Positions 37,687-47,776 of a DNA stretch of 64,000 nucleotides are shown in pieces. The stretch is from positions 806,001 through 870,000 of the forward strand of contig NZ_JARZFX010000001.1 of NCBI RefSeq assembly GCF_036026595.1, given 5' to 3'. Source of the stretch: Virgibacillus_P tibetensis. GTDB taxonomy: Bacteria; Bacillota; Bacilli; Bacillales; Amphibacillaceae. A program made the translations under genes and the position numbers. The notes beneath the pieces were generated by a model. That model saw only the letters and a list, made by a program, of their open reading frames with translations. It was not told the origin of the DNA and did no database searches. Within the stretch, counting starts at the first letter, position 1, and the number at the start of each line of letters is the position of its first letter.

Positions 37687-39036
37687 CTACACTAGTGTAT
37701 GCACAGCTTGAATAAACATGTCTCCTCTTTCTTCAAATGTACGATATTGATCCCAGCTTGCACATGCCGGGGAAAGTAAAATTACATCATTTGCATTTGA
37801 TATAGCATACGCTTCCTCTACAGCATGCTGTACATCATCAGCCAATATAATACTATCTATTTTTGCTGCCTCCCCAAGGGTTTTTAACTTAGCTGCTGTT
37901 TCTCCAAATACTACCATTGCTTTTACATGTTTAACATATGGTAATAAATCTGTAAATTCATTACCTCGGTCAAGACCACCAGCTAAAAGAATTGTTGGTT
38001 GCTCAAAAGACGAAAGTGCCTTCTGAGTTGCTAAGATGTTAGTAGCTTTAGAGTCATTATAAAATAAACGACGGTTAATTGTGGTGACGAACTGCAACCT
38101 GTGTTTTACTCCAGTAAAAGAAGTTAGTACTTCTCGAATGCCTTCATTTGTGGCTCCGCTTAATTTTGCTGCAGCTATTGCAGCTAGAATGTTTGCTAAA
38201 TTATGCTCACCCACTAAGACAATTTCTTCAAGATCAATAATCTTCTCATCTCTAAAATAAATGCTTTCTCCATTCGACCATACGCCATTCTCCAGTTTAT
38301 TTGTAACAGAGAACGGCACCTTATTAGATCTGGCTTTCTTTACAGCTTCTACTATAGTTGAGTCGTCTGCGTTATAAACCAAATAGTCATCATTACTTTG
38401 ATTTTTGAAAATATTAAATTTTGCCTCTTGGTAATTGTCCATTGTTTTATGATAGTCCAAATGCGCTTCGAATATATTTAACAAAATAGCAATTTTCGGT
38501 CTGAATTTCTGAATTCCTGCTAATTGAAAGGAAGATAATTCCAATACAAGATTTTCATCTTCTGTCAGGGTTTGGGCAACCTCGGCAGCGACGACTCCAA
38601 TATTACCTGCTACTTTTACTGACTGAGCACTTTTTAGGAGCATGTCGTTTACCAATGTTGTTGTGGTAGTCTTGCCATTTGAACCGGTAATTCCAATGAT
38701 CGAACCTTCAGCCAATTGACCAGCTAGCTCAATTTCAGTAATAATTGGTATATCTCGCTTTTGTGCTTCTACCAACAGAGGGTTATCATATGGAATACCA
38801 GGGTTTTTAACAATAAGCTCCATGTTATCTAAAACAAAAAGAGGATGGGAGCCAACCACGATTTCAGCACCCATCTTTTTTAAATCTTCGACCATTACAT
38901 CATCTTCATTCGCACTTACGTCATTCACACGCACTTGCTTTCCGTTAGCTAATAATAACCTGGCTGCAGCAGAACCACTTCTTGCCAAACCTAAAACCAG
39001 GATTCGTGAATAAGGTATATCCAGTAATTTTGTCAA
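37687..39036 (-). CDS. murD: UDP-N-acetylmuramoyl-L-alanine:D-glutamate ligase
   Basis: 449-residue cytoplasmic Mur ligase adding D-Glu. Rossmann-type N-terminus (RILVLGLARSGSAAARLLL), ATP-binding GITGSNGKTTTTTL at about 112-125, and the C-terminal ligase domain. The start is TTG at 39036, which overlaps the mraY stop as TTGA and follows GAGGTGGG; the upstream extension lies inside mraY. Confidence 0.95.
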   Translation of the reverse strand: MTKLLDIPYSRILVLGLARSGSAAARLLLANGKQVRVNDVSANEDDVMVEDLKKMGAEIVVGSHPLFVLDNMELIVKNPGIPYDNPLLVEAQKRDIPIITEIELAGQLAEGSIIGITGSNGKTTTTTLVNDMLLKSAQSVKVAGNIGVVAAEVAQTLTEDENLVLELSSFQLAGIQKFRPKIAILLNIFEAHLDYHKTMDNYQEAKFNIFKNQSNDDYLVYNADDSTIVEAVKKARSNKVPFSVTNKLENGVWSNGESIYFRDEKIIDLEEIVLVGEHNLANILAAIAAAKLSGATNEGIREVLTSFTGVKHRLQFVTTINRRLFYNDSKATNILATQKALSSFEQPTILLAGGLDRGNEFTDLLPYVKHVKAMVVFGETAAKLKTLGEAAKIDSIILADDVQHAVEEAYAISNANDVILLSPACASWDQYRTFEERGDMFIQAVHTLV

Positions 39037-40019
39037 CTTAAGCCCACCTCGATATAGATGCCAAGAGCGGCAAAAATAAGTCCAATTAACCAGAATGTAG
39101 TAACTACCCGCCATTCAGACCAGCCTAACAATTCATAGTGGTGGTGGAGTGGACTCATTCTAAATACCCTCTTACCAGTTGTTTTAAAAGAGATAACCTG
39201 AATAATAACGGATAACGTTTCAATAACAAAAACTCCACCTATGATTACTAAGATTATTTCCAGTTTTGTTAAAATAGCAACTGCAGCGATCGCGCCTCCT
39301 AAGGCTAAAGATCCCGTATCACCCATGAATACTTTAGCAGGGTGTGCATTGAACACTAAAAAACCAAGCAGTGCGCCAACACTGGCTAATGCAAAAATGG
39401 TAACTTCATTTTGTGGGAAACCGTACCAGGCCAAAATCGCAAATGCACCAAATGCTATAGCAGCCGTTCCAGCCAACAGACCATCAAGACCATCGGTTAA
39501 GTTAACTGCATTTGAAGCACCTACCAGCATAAATATAATTAAGATTGCATAACCCCAACCTAACTCCCATTGTATGTCTGTTCCCGGAATCTGAATGGAT
39601 GTTGGAAAGTCCTGACTTCGTAGAATAAAATAAAATACTAGTGCAATAAAAATTTGTCCAAGCATTTTTTGTTTAGAGGTTAATCCAAGGTTTCTTTTCA
39701 TTGCGACCTTAATAAAATCATCAAGGAATCCCAATAGTCCATAGCCAATTAAAACAAAAATCAGTAACCAAAGTTCATAACCGATACTCCCGGGATTCAC
39801 TTTACTTACCATTATTATTGACGTAATAATAATACTGAATACTATCATTACCCCTCCCATTGTTGGGGTTCCCGTCTTTTTCAAATGAGATTGTGGTCCT
39901 TCTTCTCTAATGCTTTGTCCAAACTTTAAACGTCTTAAAAATGGGATAAATATTGGAGATAAAAGGACGGTAATCAGAAATGCTATAGCTATTGTAATTA
40001 ATAACACAGATATATTCAC
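39033..40019 (-). CDS. mraY: Phospho-N-acetylmuramoyl-pentapeptide transferase
   Basis: 328-residue integral membrane enzyme forming lipid I. Catalytic motifs: LDDFIKV, NLTDGLDGLLAGT, FMGDTGSLALGG and the PLHHHYE box. Ten predicted membrane helices. GTG start at 40019, seven bases past ggagg. Confidence 0.96.
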   Translation of the reverse strand: MNISVLLITIAIAFLITVLLSPIFIPFLRRLKFGQSIREEGPQSHLKKTGTPTMGGVMIVFSIIITSIIMVSKVNPGSIGYELWLLIFVLIGYGLLGFLDDFIKVAMKRNLGLTSKQKMLGQIFIALVFYFILRSQDFPTSIQIPGTDIQWELGWGYAILIIFMLVGASNAVNLTDGLDGLLAGTAAIAFGAFAILAWYGFPQNEVTIFALASVGALLGFLVFNAHPAKVFMGDTGSLALGGAIAAVAILTKLEIILVIIGGVFVIETLSVIIQVISFKTTGKRVFRMSPLHHHYELLGWSEWRVVTTFWLIGLIFAALGIYIEVGLS

Positions 40020-40060
40020 TACTATTCCTCCTCATAAAAACCGTCCACACAAATTATCAA

Positions 40061-41425
40061 TTATGATGAAATAATTTCTTTGATAAAAGATTCGAAATGC
40101 AGACCTCTTGATGCCTTAAACATTAATAGTGTATCTTTATTTAAATGATTTTCCAATTCATGTGCTAATTCTTTTCTAGTTGTAAAGTGCTTGCTGTTAA
40201 TAGTAGCATTTTTCTTTTTTACCGTAGATGCAATATGCGCTGCTGCTTCCCCGAAAGTAAATACAGCCGTAACTGGATGCTCTATTTTTGCTGCAACCGA
40301 GCGGTGCATTGACTCAGAATGTTCGCCTAATTCCAATATGTCACCAAGAATTAGAATTCTTTGTTTGAATCCCTCCATTTGCTTAACAACTTCAATAGCT
40401 GCTTTCATGGATGTCGGAGAGGCGTTATAAGCATCATTAATGATAGACACATCATTAATGCCTTTCTGCAGCTCAAAACGCATGGAAGTATGCTCAAGTG
40501 ACTCTAATGCGCGCCTTCTTTTGTCCGGAATAATTGCCAATTTATCCGCAAGTGCAATAGCATAGGTTGCATTTAATGCATGATGTCTTCCCAATAGTGG
40601 AATAGTATAAACATTATCCCCGGATAATTTAAAGCGTGTTTGCTTAAGCTCGATCTCCACTTGTTCGATAGCTATATCATTAGCTGGATTATAACCACAT
40701 GTTATAACATTATCCTGTTTGTGCAGTTCCATTAAAAGGTCTTCATCACCATCTATGATGATAATCCCGTTTTCCTTTAACCCGTTTGTTATTTCTAATT
40801 TTGCGTTAGCTATACCTCGTCTGGAACCCAGAAATTCTATATGCGACTCACCAATATTTGTAATGATGGCATAATCCGGTTTTGCTAATCGCGACAGTAG
40901 ATCAATTTCTCCAAAATTACTCATCCCCATTTCCAGTACTAACATTTCTGTGTTTCTGTTCATGGATAGAATAGTTAATGGCAATCCAATGTGATTATTA
41001 AAATTTCCTTTTGTATAATGCGTTCGATACGTAGTTTTCACTAAAGCCGCAACCATATCTTTTGTAGTCGTTTTACCGTTGGAACCAGTAATACCTACTA
41101 CAATCGGGTTTATTTCATCCCTGTAGCCTGCTGCTAAATGCTGTAAAGCTGTTAATGTGTTTTCTACATAGAATACTGGAAGATCAGGTGATATAAAAGC
41201 TGGTAAACTTTTGCCCTTTCCCCACATGATTGCTACCGCACCATTATCAATGGCCTGTTTTACATAATCATGCCCATCAAAATTTTCTCCTATAATTGGT
41301 ACAAATAACCCATTTTCAGTTTTAACTCGACTATCCGATGTAACTTCGTCAATCGCAACTTCCTCTTCTGCTCTTCCACTAAATTCAGTAAATAAACCAG
41401 TGATCCACTTAGTTGTAAATAACAT
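40061..41425 (-). CDS. murF: UDP-N-acetylmuramoyl-tripeptide:D-Ala-D-Ala ligase
   Basis: About 454 residues; completes the cytoplasmic pentapeptide precursor. ATP-binding GITGSNGKTTTKDMV at about 110-124, and the central DAYNASPTSMKAA block. Three consecutive start codons (GTG 41431, ATG 41428, ATG 41425) follow aagggg; the last is best spaced. In B. subtilis murF lies elsewhere beside ddl, so its place between mraY and murE here is the ancestral dcw arrangement. Confidence 0.94.
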   Translation of the reverse strand: MLFTTKWITGLFTEFSGRAEEEVAIDEVTSDSRVKTENGLFVPIIGENFDGHDYVKQAIDNGAVAIMWGKGKSLPAFISPDLPVFYVENTLTALQHLAAGYRDEINPIVVGITGSNGKTTTKDMVAALVKTTYRTHYTKGNFNNHIGLPLTILSMNRNTEMLVLEMGMSNFGEIDLLSRLAKPDYAIITNIGESHIEFLGSRRGIANAKLEITNGLKENGIIIIDGDEDLLMELHKQDNVITCGYNPANDIAIEQVEIELKQTRFKLSGDNVYTIPLLGRHHALNATYAIALADKLAIIPDKRRRALESLEHTSMRFELQKGINDVSIINDAYNASPTSMKAAIEVVKQMEGFKQRILILGDILELGEHSESMHRSVAAKIEHPVTAVFTFGEAAAHIASTVKKKNATINSKHFTTRKELAHELENHLNKDTLLMFKASRGLHFESFIKEIISS

Positions 41426-41430
41426 CATCA

Positions 41431-42903
41431 CTACCCCTTAGACTTGATCGCATCTCGTGCGACTTCACGGTCATCAAAATGGTTTTTAACAAGGCCTACT
41501 TGCTGGTAAGTCTCATGACCCTTTCCAGCTATTAATACAATATCATCTTTTTTTGCATGCTGCATTGCATAGTTAATTGCTTCTTTACGATCAACGATTA
41601 CTTTATACCTGTTTTCCATATTATCTAAACCATTTATCATATCATCTAAAATAACATTTGGGTCTTCTGTTCTTGGATTATCAGAGGTAAAGATAGCAAG
41701 ATCAGCATACTTAACAGCTATTTGTGCCATTAACGGGCGCTTTGTTCTATCACGGTCGCCACCACAGCCAACTACTACGTATACTTTATTTTTTGCAAAC
41801 TCCCTTATCGTATCTAATACATTCTCTAATGAATCAGGTGTGTGTGCATAATCGACAATAACCCCATAGGATTGACCAGCATTTACCGGCTCAAACCGTC
41901 CGTTTACGCCGGTGATACTCTCTAAAGCCTCTTTAATTACTGTTAAAGATATATTGGAAGCAATCGCAGCTGAACTTGCAGCAAGCATATTATAAATATT
42001 AAACATTCCTATTAATTTACTGTTAATACCAATATCTCCTATAGGTGTTTTCAGGTTAAAAAATGTACCCGCTGCATCCAGCTTAATATGTTCAGCCATG
42101 ACTTGTGCAGTATTTTTACAACCATATGTAATTACATGCTGTGCTGTACTTCTTTTTAATTGTGAACTCGAAGGATCATCTTCATTAATAACTGCAAACT
42201 TCTTAGCTTCACCATTATAGTTATTCCCTAATTGGGCAAACAACAGACTTTTCGCACGCAGATAATCATCTATATTCTTATGATAATCCAAGTGATCTTG
42301 TGACAAATTGGTAAAGACGGCTATATCATAATCGCAACCATAAACCCTGCCCATATCCAGTGCATGCGAGGATACTTCCATAATCACTTGATCAACGTCT
42401 TGATCAAGCATTGATTTAAACGTTTTTTGTAAAAGCAATGCATCAGGTGTAGTGTTGTTTACTGGGTATTCATCTTCGCCTATTTTCATATGAATTGTCC
42501 CAATTACACCTGTCTTTTTCTTATTCTGATTGAAAATGGTTTCCAATAGATACGTGACTGTTGTTTTACCATTTGTTCCAGTAACCCCTATCAACGGGAG
42601 TTGACTGGTAGGGTAGTTATAAAACTTAACTGCCAGCATAGCCAGTGCGCGGGAGGTATCTGGTACGATTATAACAGGTACATTTGATTCGACTTGCTTT
42701 TCAGCGATGATTGCGACTGCACCTCTATCAGTTGCCTGGTGCACATAATTATGTCCATCAACGGTAAAACCGTTAATACAAACAAAAAGGTTATCAGGAA
42801 CAACTTTACGAGAATCCATCTCAATATTATTAATTTCTATTTCATTAATTGATGAGCTTACCTCATAAAATGGTAAGCTTGATAGTACTTCTTTTAATTT
42901 CAT
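41431..42903 (-). CDS. murE: UDP-N-acetylmuramoyl-tripeptide synthetase, meso-DAP adding
   Basis: 490-residue Mur ligase. ATP loop GVTGTNGKTTVTYL at about 108-121. The DNPR motif (TSDNPRTEDP, about 405) marks meso-diaminopimelate rather than lysine specificity, which predicts directly cross-linked A1-gamma peptidoglycan. ATG 42903 follows agga and matches the family start MKLKEVL. Confidence 0.95.
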   Translation of the reverse strand: MKLKEVLSSLPFYEVSSSINEIEINNIEMDSRKVVPDNLFVCINGFTVDGHNYVHQATDRGAVAIIAEKQVESNVPVIIVPDTSRALAMLAVKFYNYPTSQLPLIGVTGTNGKTTVTYLLETIFNQNKKKTGVIGTIHMKIGEDEYPVNNTTPDALLLQKTFKSMLDQDVDQVIMEVSSHALDMGRVYGCDYDIAVFTNLSQDHLDYHKNIDDYLRAKSLLFAQLGNNYNGEAKKFAVINEDDPSSSQLKRSTAQHVITYGCKNTAQVMAEHIKLDAAGTFFNLKTPIGDIGINSKLIGMFNIYNMLAASSAAIASNISLTVIKEALESITGVNGRFEPVNAGQSYGVIVDYAHTPDSLENVLDTIREFAKNKVYVVVGCGGDRDRTKRPLMAQIAVKYADLAIFTSDNPRTEDPNVILDDMINGLDNMENRYKVIVDRKEAINYAMQHAKKDDIVLIAGKGHETYQQVGLVKNHFDDREVARDAIKSKG

Positions 42904-43076
42904 GTTTAACATCCTATCTTAAGTAATATCCCACATATGTATTCTGGTTCAGAACATTTTTTAAGAGGGTGGTTTTCACCCTCTTTAATTTTTATTGCTG
43001 ATGATCCTTTATGCGAGTATATTATTATCCACAGTTATGATTATTTGCTTATACATTATAGCAAACTTCATCCCTT

Positions 43077-45008
43077 TTAACGATTATTTTCTGTTAAATA
43101 AATTCTTAATTTCGAACCTTGTTCAACTTTGGTTCCTGGTTCAGGAGCTTGGTCAATAATGTATTTACCTTCCCCGTTTGCTTCAATCGATAAATTTGTC
43201 ATGTACTCCGACAGTTCATCCTTTGACAACCCAATTAAGTCAGGAACTTCAATTTTGGGTTCATCTGGCCACAAGTAATCTTTTTCCATACCATCAGTCC
43301 TCGGCTCTACCTCCATTGCTCGCAAACTGTCGCCAATAATCGTTCCTACCAACGGAGCTGCCACTACCCCACCGAACTGCAAGGTATCTTTAGGATTATC
43401 TACCGCAAGATATACCACTATTTCCGGATCATCTGCTGGAGCGAAGCCAATGAATGATACAACATAATTGTTTTCCATATATCGACCATCCGGCCCCACC
43501 TTTTGTGCAGTACCTGTCTTCCCCCCTACTCGGTATCCATCCACATATGCTGGTCTACCTGTTCCTTCGGCTACAACACTTTCTAAAGCATCTCGTATTT
43601 CTTCCGAAGTTGCTTCTGATATCACCTTTTTCTTCATTTTAGGTTCATAGACCTTTACAGACTGCTCTGTTTGCGAATCTATCCATTCCTGCGCTATATG
43701 GGGCTCGTATAAATACCCTCCATTTACAGATGCTGCCACAGCCATTACTTGTTGAATTGGTGTTACAGAAACACCTTGGCCAAAAGCAGTAGTTGCTAAC
43801 TCAACAGGACCAACATTTTCAGGCTTAAATAATATTCCATTTCCTTCTCCTTGCAAATCAATTCCCGTTTTTTTACCAAAACCAAAATTATTAATATACG
43901 TAAATAGCTTTTCTGTTCCTATGATTTGTCCCAGATTTACAAATCCGGGGTTACACGAATTTTGTACAACTTCTAGATACGTTTGATGCCCGTGCCCACC
44001 GTTTTTCCAACAATGAAGATGAGATCCACCAACTTCAATATGGCCATGGTCATGGTACTTATCCTCCTCCAAATCAACCAAACCTTCCTCTAGCGCAGCT
44101 GCCAGCGTAATAATCTTGAAGGTGGAACCTGGTTCATAGGTACTCCAAATTGGTAAGTTTCGGTCGAATATACTAGATTCTACTTCCTGATAATTTTCCG
44201 GGTGAAAGTTAGGCCTTGTGGACATCCCTAACACTCCACCTGTTTTTGGGTTTACTGCAATAGCAAAAGCCCCATCAGGGTTATACTTTGATACTGCGAA
44301 ATCCAATTCACGTTCCAGAATGGTCTGAACCTTCGAATTTATCGTGGTCTTTAAATTATAGCCATCCGTTGGTGCTGTATAGTTGTCAGCAAGGCTGTCC
44401 AATCTTCTTCCCTTTCCATCTGAATAAAAGGAAAGACTACCCTTCTCGCCACTAAGCTCTTCATCATAATAAAGTTCTAATCCCATTAGTCCTTGATTAT
44501 CAATTCCAGCAAACCCTAATACATGTGATAGATAATTCCCATAGGGATAGTGCCTTTTAGAGTCTTTAGCTAAATAAATACCTGCTATATTAAGTGACCT
44601 TATTGCTATTTCTTGTTCTTCCGATATCTTCATCCCTTCCGGCCGAAGTGAAACACTCATCGTATTTTTTGTAATTTCATCATATATCTTATCGACAGAG
44701 ACATCTAAGATTATTGCGAGCTTTTCTGCAGTTTCTTCTGGTTCCTGGATTTGTCTCGGCACGGCCACAATCGATGGGGCTGTAACATTTTCGGCTAATA
44801 TTTCACCATTCGTATCCAGAATCTGACCCCTCTCAGGTTCGAATACAATATCTCTTGTCCAAAGTTCGTTCGCTTGCTCCATTAGTTGATCACCAATAAC
44901 AAACTGGACATACCCCAGTCGTATATCCATAACAGCAAATATTAGTAATCCAAAAAGAAAAACAGTAACTATTCGCTTTTTAACCGTAACAGTGGATACC
45001 CGTTTCAT
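43077..45008 (-). CDS. spoVD: Sporulation-specific class B penicillin-binding protein SpoVD
   Basis: About 643 residues. One N-terminal membrane anchor (about 11-30), the PBP dimer domain, and the transpeptidase with SxxK in EPGSTFKIITL (S about 295), SCN in VQNSCNPGF and KTGTAQ. A single C-terminal PASTA domain ends the protein. It works with SpoVE to make cortex. ATG 45008 follows aagggg; the longer frame is rejected. A partial SigE-like -10 (CATATAGT) lies in the gap upstream. Confidence 0.95.
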   Translation of the reverse strand: MKRVSTVTVKKRIVTVFLFGLLIFAVMDIRLGYVQFVIGDQLMEQANELWTRDIVFEPERGQILDTNGEILAENVTAPSIVAVPRQIQEPEETAEKLAIILDVSVDKIYDEITKNTMSVSLRPEGMKISEEQEIAIRSLNIAGIYLAKDSKRHYPYGNYLSHVLGFAGIDNQGLMGLELYYDEELSGEKGSLSFYSDGKGRRLDSLADNYTAPTDGYNLKTTINSKVQTILERELDFAVSKYNPDGAFAIAVNPKTGGVLGMSTRPNFHPENYQEVESSIFDRNLPIWSTYEPGSTFKIITLAAALEEGLVDLEEDKYHDHGHIEVGGSHLHCWKNGGHGHQTYLEVVQNSCNPGFVNLGQIIGTEKLFTYINNFGFGKKTGIDLQGEGNGILFKPENVGPVELATTAFGQGVSVTPIQQVMAVAASVNGGYLYEPHIAQEWIDSQTEQSVKVYEPKMKKKVISEATSEEIRDALESVVAEGTGRPAYVDGYRVGGKTGTAQKVGPDGRYMENNYVVSFIGFAPADDPEIVVYLAVDNPKDTLQFGGVVAAPLVGTIIGDSLRAMEVEPRTDGMEKDYLWPDEPKIEVPDLIGLSKDELSEYMTNLSIEANGEGKYIIDQAPEPGTKVEQGSKLRIYLTENNR

Positions 45009-45128
45009 ATTCCATCCCCTTTTCATAGGTAGGCTTGTATTCACTATATGAGTTAATAAAACTGAATAGAACACTGTTTATCATTAAAAAAGCTGTTGAA
45101 TTTTCCGTACAAAGATTAGGTAATCGTA

Positions 45129-47384
45129 TCACTCCGGCTCATCTTCGTCTTCATCCTCTTCCTCTAAATCATTTAGTATTTCATCATTGTTTTCAGAATC
45201 CAAGCTTTCATTTGGTGGCAATAATTCGACCCCTAGCTCATCCTCTTTTTTAACAGGAGTACCCTCTTCAACATTTTGTTTAACAACATAACCTCTGCCA
45301 ATGAGCTCTGTTTTTAATTGCAATAAATCTGCCAATTGAAGCACATCACGCATAGACCAACCGGTAATATTAGGCATGAGAGGTTTATCAGTCACCAATA
45401 TAATGCGGTCAGTAGGTAAAACTTCTGCTCCCTCTTCCATATTGGACGAGACAATATTCCCTTTTCCCACCACAGTAACGTTAAGTCCTTTTTCGGTTAA
45501 AGCTTCCTCTGTCACAGCTGCATCTGTTCCAATCAATTTTGGTATCTTGGTATTCTCAACAGCTTTATTTTCACCTTTATCAGGATTGATATTTAAGTAG
45601 TGCAGGCTATTTTCCATAACATTTCTAAAAATAAAAGAAACGGGTGATGATCCTGCCTCATTAGCTTTTAACTTCGGTTGCTTAACAGATACGTACATCA
45701 TTAATTCAGGGGCATCGATTGGCGCCATTCCGAGAAATGAAAATATATAGTTTTCTCTACCTTCTAAATATGGTGTTGAACCAGCCTCAGAATTTGGTAT
45801 TTCAGCTGTACCTGTTTTTCCGCCGACCGTATAGTCATCAATTTGATACATTTTCCCAGTACCTTTTTCTCCATTGACAACAGATTCCAATAACTTTAGA
45901 GTCTGCTCTGATGTTTCTTTTGAAATTGGTTGTCCAACAACATGAGGTGATTTTTCCTCAATGACTTCCCCTGAATTCGAATTCATGATTTTCTTAATTA
46001 CATATGGCTGCAGCATCTTCCCTTCATTCGCAATTGCAGTTGCAGCTTTCATCTGTTGAATTGGAGTTACCGTGCTTCCTTGACCAAATGAGGTTGTTAT
46101 TTTTTCTAATGGCCAATTATATAGGATCTGTCCCGCTACTTCACCAGGTAAATCTATTCCAGTAACTTCATCGAGATCAAAGGCTTTCAGGTATTCTAAG
46201 TATTTCTCTGTTCCTATTTTTTCCCAGGCTAATTTAGCTGCAGCAACATTCGATGACCGTTCGAATCCTTCATTGTAGGATATCGTACCCCATCCCTCAC
46301 CTCTATTATGATCACGAATAGAAGTGATTTTTTCATTTGGACGATAGCTGCCGGACTTATAACCTTCATCTCCATTATAAACTCCTTCTTCAATAGCAGC
46401 TGCCCATGTAAACATTTTTACAGTTGAGCCTGCTTCAAAAGGTGTGGAAATGACATCATTGTACCAATTTTCAACATCCGCTGGGTTATTCGGATTGTAA
46501 CTCGGTCTGTTGCTCATAGCAATAACTTCTCCCGTTTTGGGATTCATCACGATAGCAGTCATGCGATCTGGACTATATTCTTCATCCACCTGTGATAGTG
46601 TATCTTCAAGCAACGTTTGTATTTTTTGATCAATAGTAAGATGAACGTCATCGCCGTCCTTAGGTTGCGTAATGACTTCATGCGGGTTTAATAGCTTTTT
46701 GTTGTATTTATCACGTTGAAAAGAAATTCGGCCATCCTCTCCACTTAATAAATCATCCATTTCATTTTCTATCCCTGTGACACCTACGATATCTCTTGTT
46801 ACAGTCCCATCTTCTTGTTCTTCCTCTGTTTCCCTGGCAAACCCAATAATGTGGGAAGCGAACATGCCATTTGGGTAATAGCGGATCGCTTCTCGTTCAA
46901 AATTAATGCCTGGTAGATTTAATTCTGCAATCTCATCTCTTTCTTGCTGGGAAAGCTCTCTTCCTTCTTTCCCGAATTCTACTTGAAATCTTTCATTCTT
47001 AATGCCGTTTTCAATTTTGGTTACTATTTCACTAGATTCAATATCTAAAATAGGAGCCAGCAAATCCGCAGTTCTCCTCGGATCTACTACGTGCTTCGGC
47101 TCCTTTGAATTTGTAGAATAAGATTCCTTAACGATGGCATACATTCGATAAGTTGACCTGTCGTATGCTAATGGCATTCCATTATTGTCAAATACTTTTC
47201 CTCTCTCAGAGTTCAACTTATAAGACGCAGTTCTTTTTTGTTCTGCCCATTCCTCTAGTGATATATTATTTATTTCCCCAGTCGCCTGGATATACAAAAA
47301 TCTACCTGTTAGAACCAGAAAAATACCAACAAAAAATACAATCAATATACCAGCCATGAAGTGAGTTGTCTTATTTTTTTTCAT
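45129..47384 (-). CDS. pbpB: Essential division transpeptidase PBP2B
   Basis: 751-residue class B PBP of the septal machinery (FtsI equivalent). Membrane anchor at about 11-32; active-site Ser of SxxK in FEAGSTVKMFTW (about 320), SSN in ERSSNVAAAKL, KTGTAE near 560. Two PASTA domains (KIPKLIGTDA..., MPNITGWSMR...) precede a tail of about 25 residues that is nearly all Asp/Glu. ATG 47384 is nine bases past gagggg. Confidence 0.95.
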   Translation of the reverse strand: MKKNKTTHFMAGILIVFFVGIFLVLTGRFLYIQATGEINNISLEEWAEQKRTASYKLNSERGKVFDNNGMPLAYDRSTYRMYAIVKESYSTNSKEPKHVVDPRRTADLLAPILDIESSEIVTKIENGIKNERFQVEFGKEGRELSQQERDEIAELNLPGINFEREAIRYYPNGMFASHIIGFARETEEEQEDGTVTRDIVGVTGIENEMDDLLSGEDGRISFQRDKYNKKLLNPHEVITQPKDGDDVHLTIDQKIQTLLEDTLSQVDEEYSPDRMTAIVMNPKTGEVIAMSNRPSYNPNNPADVENWYNDVISTPFEAGSTVKMFTWAAAIEEGVYNGDEGYKSGSYRPNEKITSIRDHNRGEGWGTISYNEGFERSSNVAAAKLAWEKIGTEKYLEYLKAFDLDEVTGIDLPGEVAGQILYNWPLEKITTSFGQGSTVTPIQQMKAATAIANEGKMLQPYVIKKIMNSNSGEVIEEKSPHVVGQPISKETSEQTLKLLESVVNGEKGTGKMYQIDDYTVGGKTGTAEIPNSEAGSTPYLEGRENYIFSFLGMAPIDAPELMMYVSVKQPKLKANEAGSSPVSFIFRNVMENSLHYLNINPDKGENKAVENTKIPKLIGTDAAVTEEALTEKGLNVTVVGKGNIVSSNMEEGAEVLPTDRIILVTDKPLMPNITGWSMRDVLQLADLLQLKTELIGRGYVVKQNVEEGTPVKKEDELGVELLPPNESLDSENNDEILNDLEEEDEDEDEPE

Positions 47385-47401
47385 AACCACGTACCCCTCG
47401 G

Positions 47402-47776
47402 TTAATTGTTAAATGCGTGTACTTGTTTAACTTCAGCATCTTGAATTTTTAAACCGTTATCTTTAGCAATTTTAGTTATTCTTTCCGGGAGACTCAGTTC
47501 TTTCATTTCGAAAGTAAGTGCCTCATTTTGTAACTGTTGCGTTTGAACAGTTTGTTCTAATTGCTGTAGTTCCCTATTTAATGTATCTGTGGATGAAGAG
47601 AAGGAGACTATGAAGATGCCAGCGATGATTAAGCATGCACCAATAAGTGAATAAATTGCCTTTTCGCCTTTTGTAACCCACCCCTGTTTCTGAACCTTTA
47701 CAGTAACTTTTTGTTCTTTATTTGGGGAATGTTGTGGTCTTGTTTGCTGCCAATTCCGCGCGTGATTTGCACTCAT
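47402..47776 (-). CDS. ftsL: Cell division protein FtsL
   Basis: 124-residue bitopic protein: basic cytoplasmic N-terminus, one membrane helix (about 40-60) and an extracellular leucine-zipper-like coiled coil (about 66-110). Partners DivIB and DivIC. The ATG overlaps the rsmH stop by one base. Confidence 0.92.
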   Translation of the reverse strand: MSANHARNWQQTRPQHSPNKEQKVTVKVQKQGWVTKGEKAIYSLIGACLIIAGIFIVSFSSSTDTLNRELQQLEQTVQTQQLQNEALTFEMKELSLPERITKIAKDNGLKIQDAEVKQVHAFNN

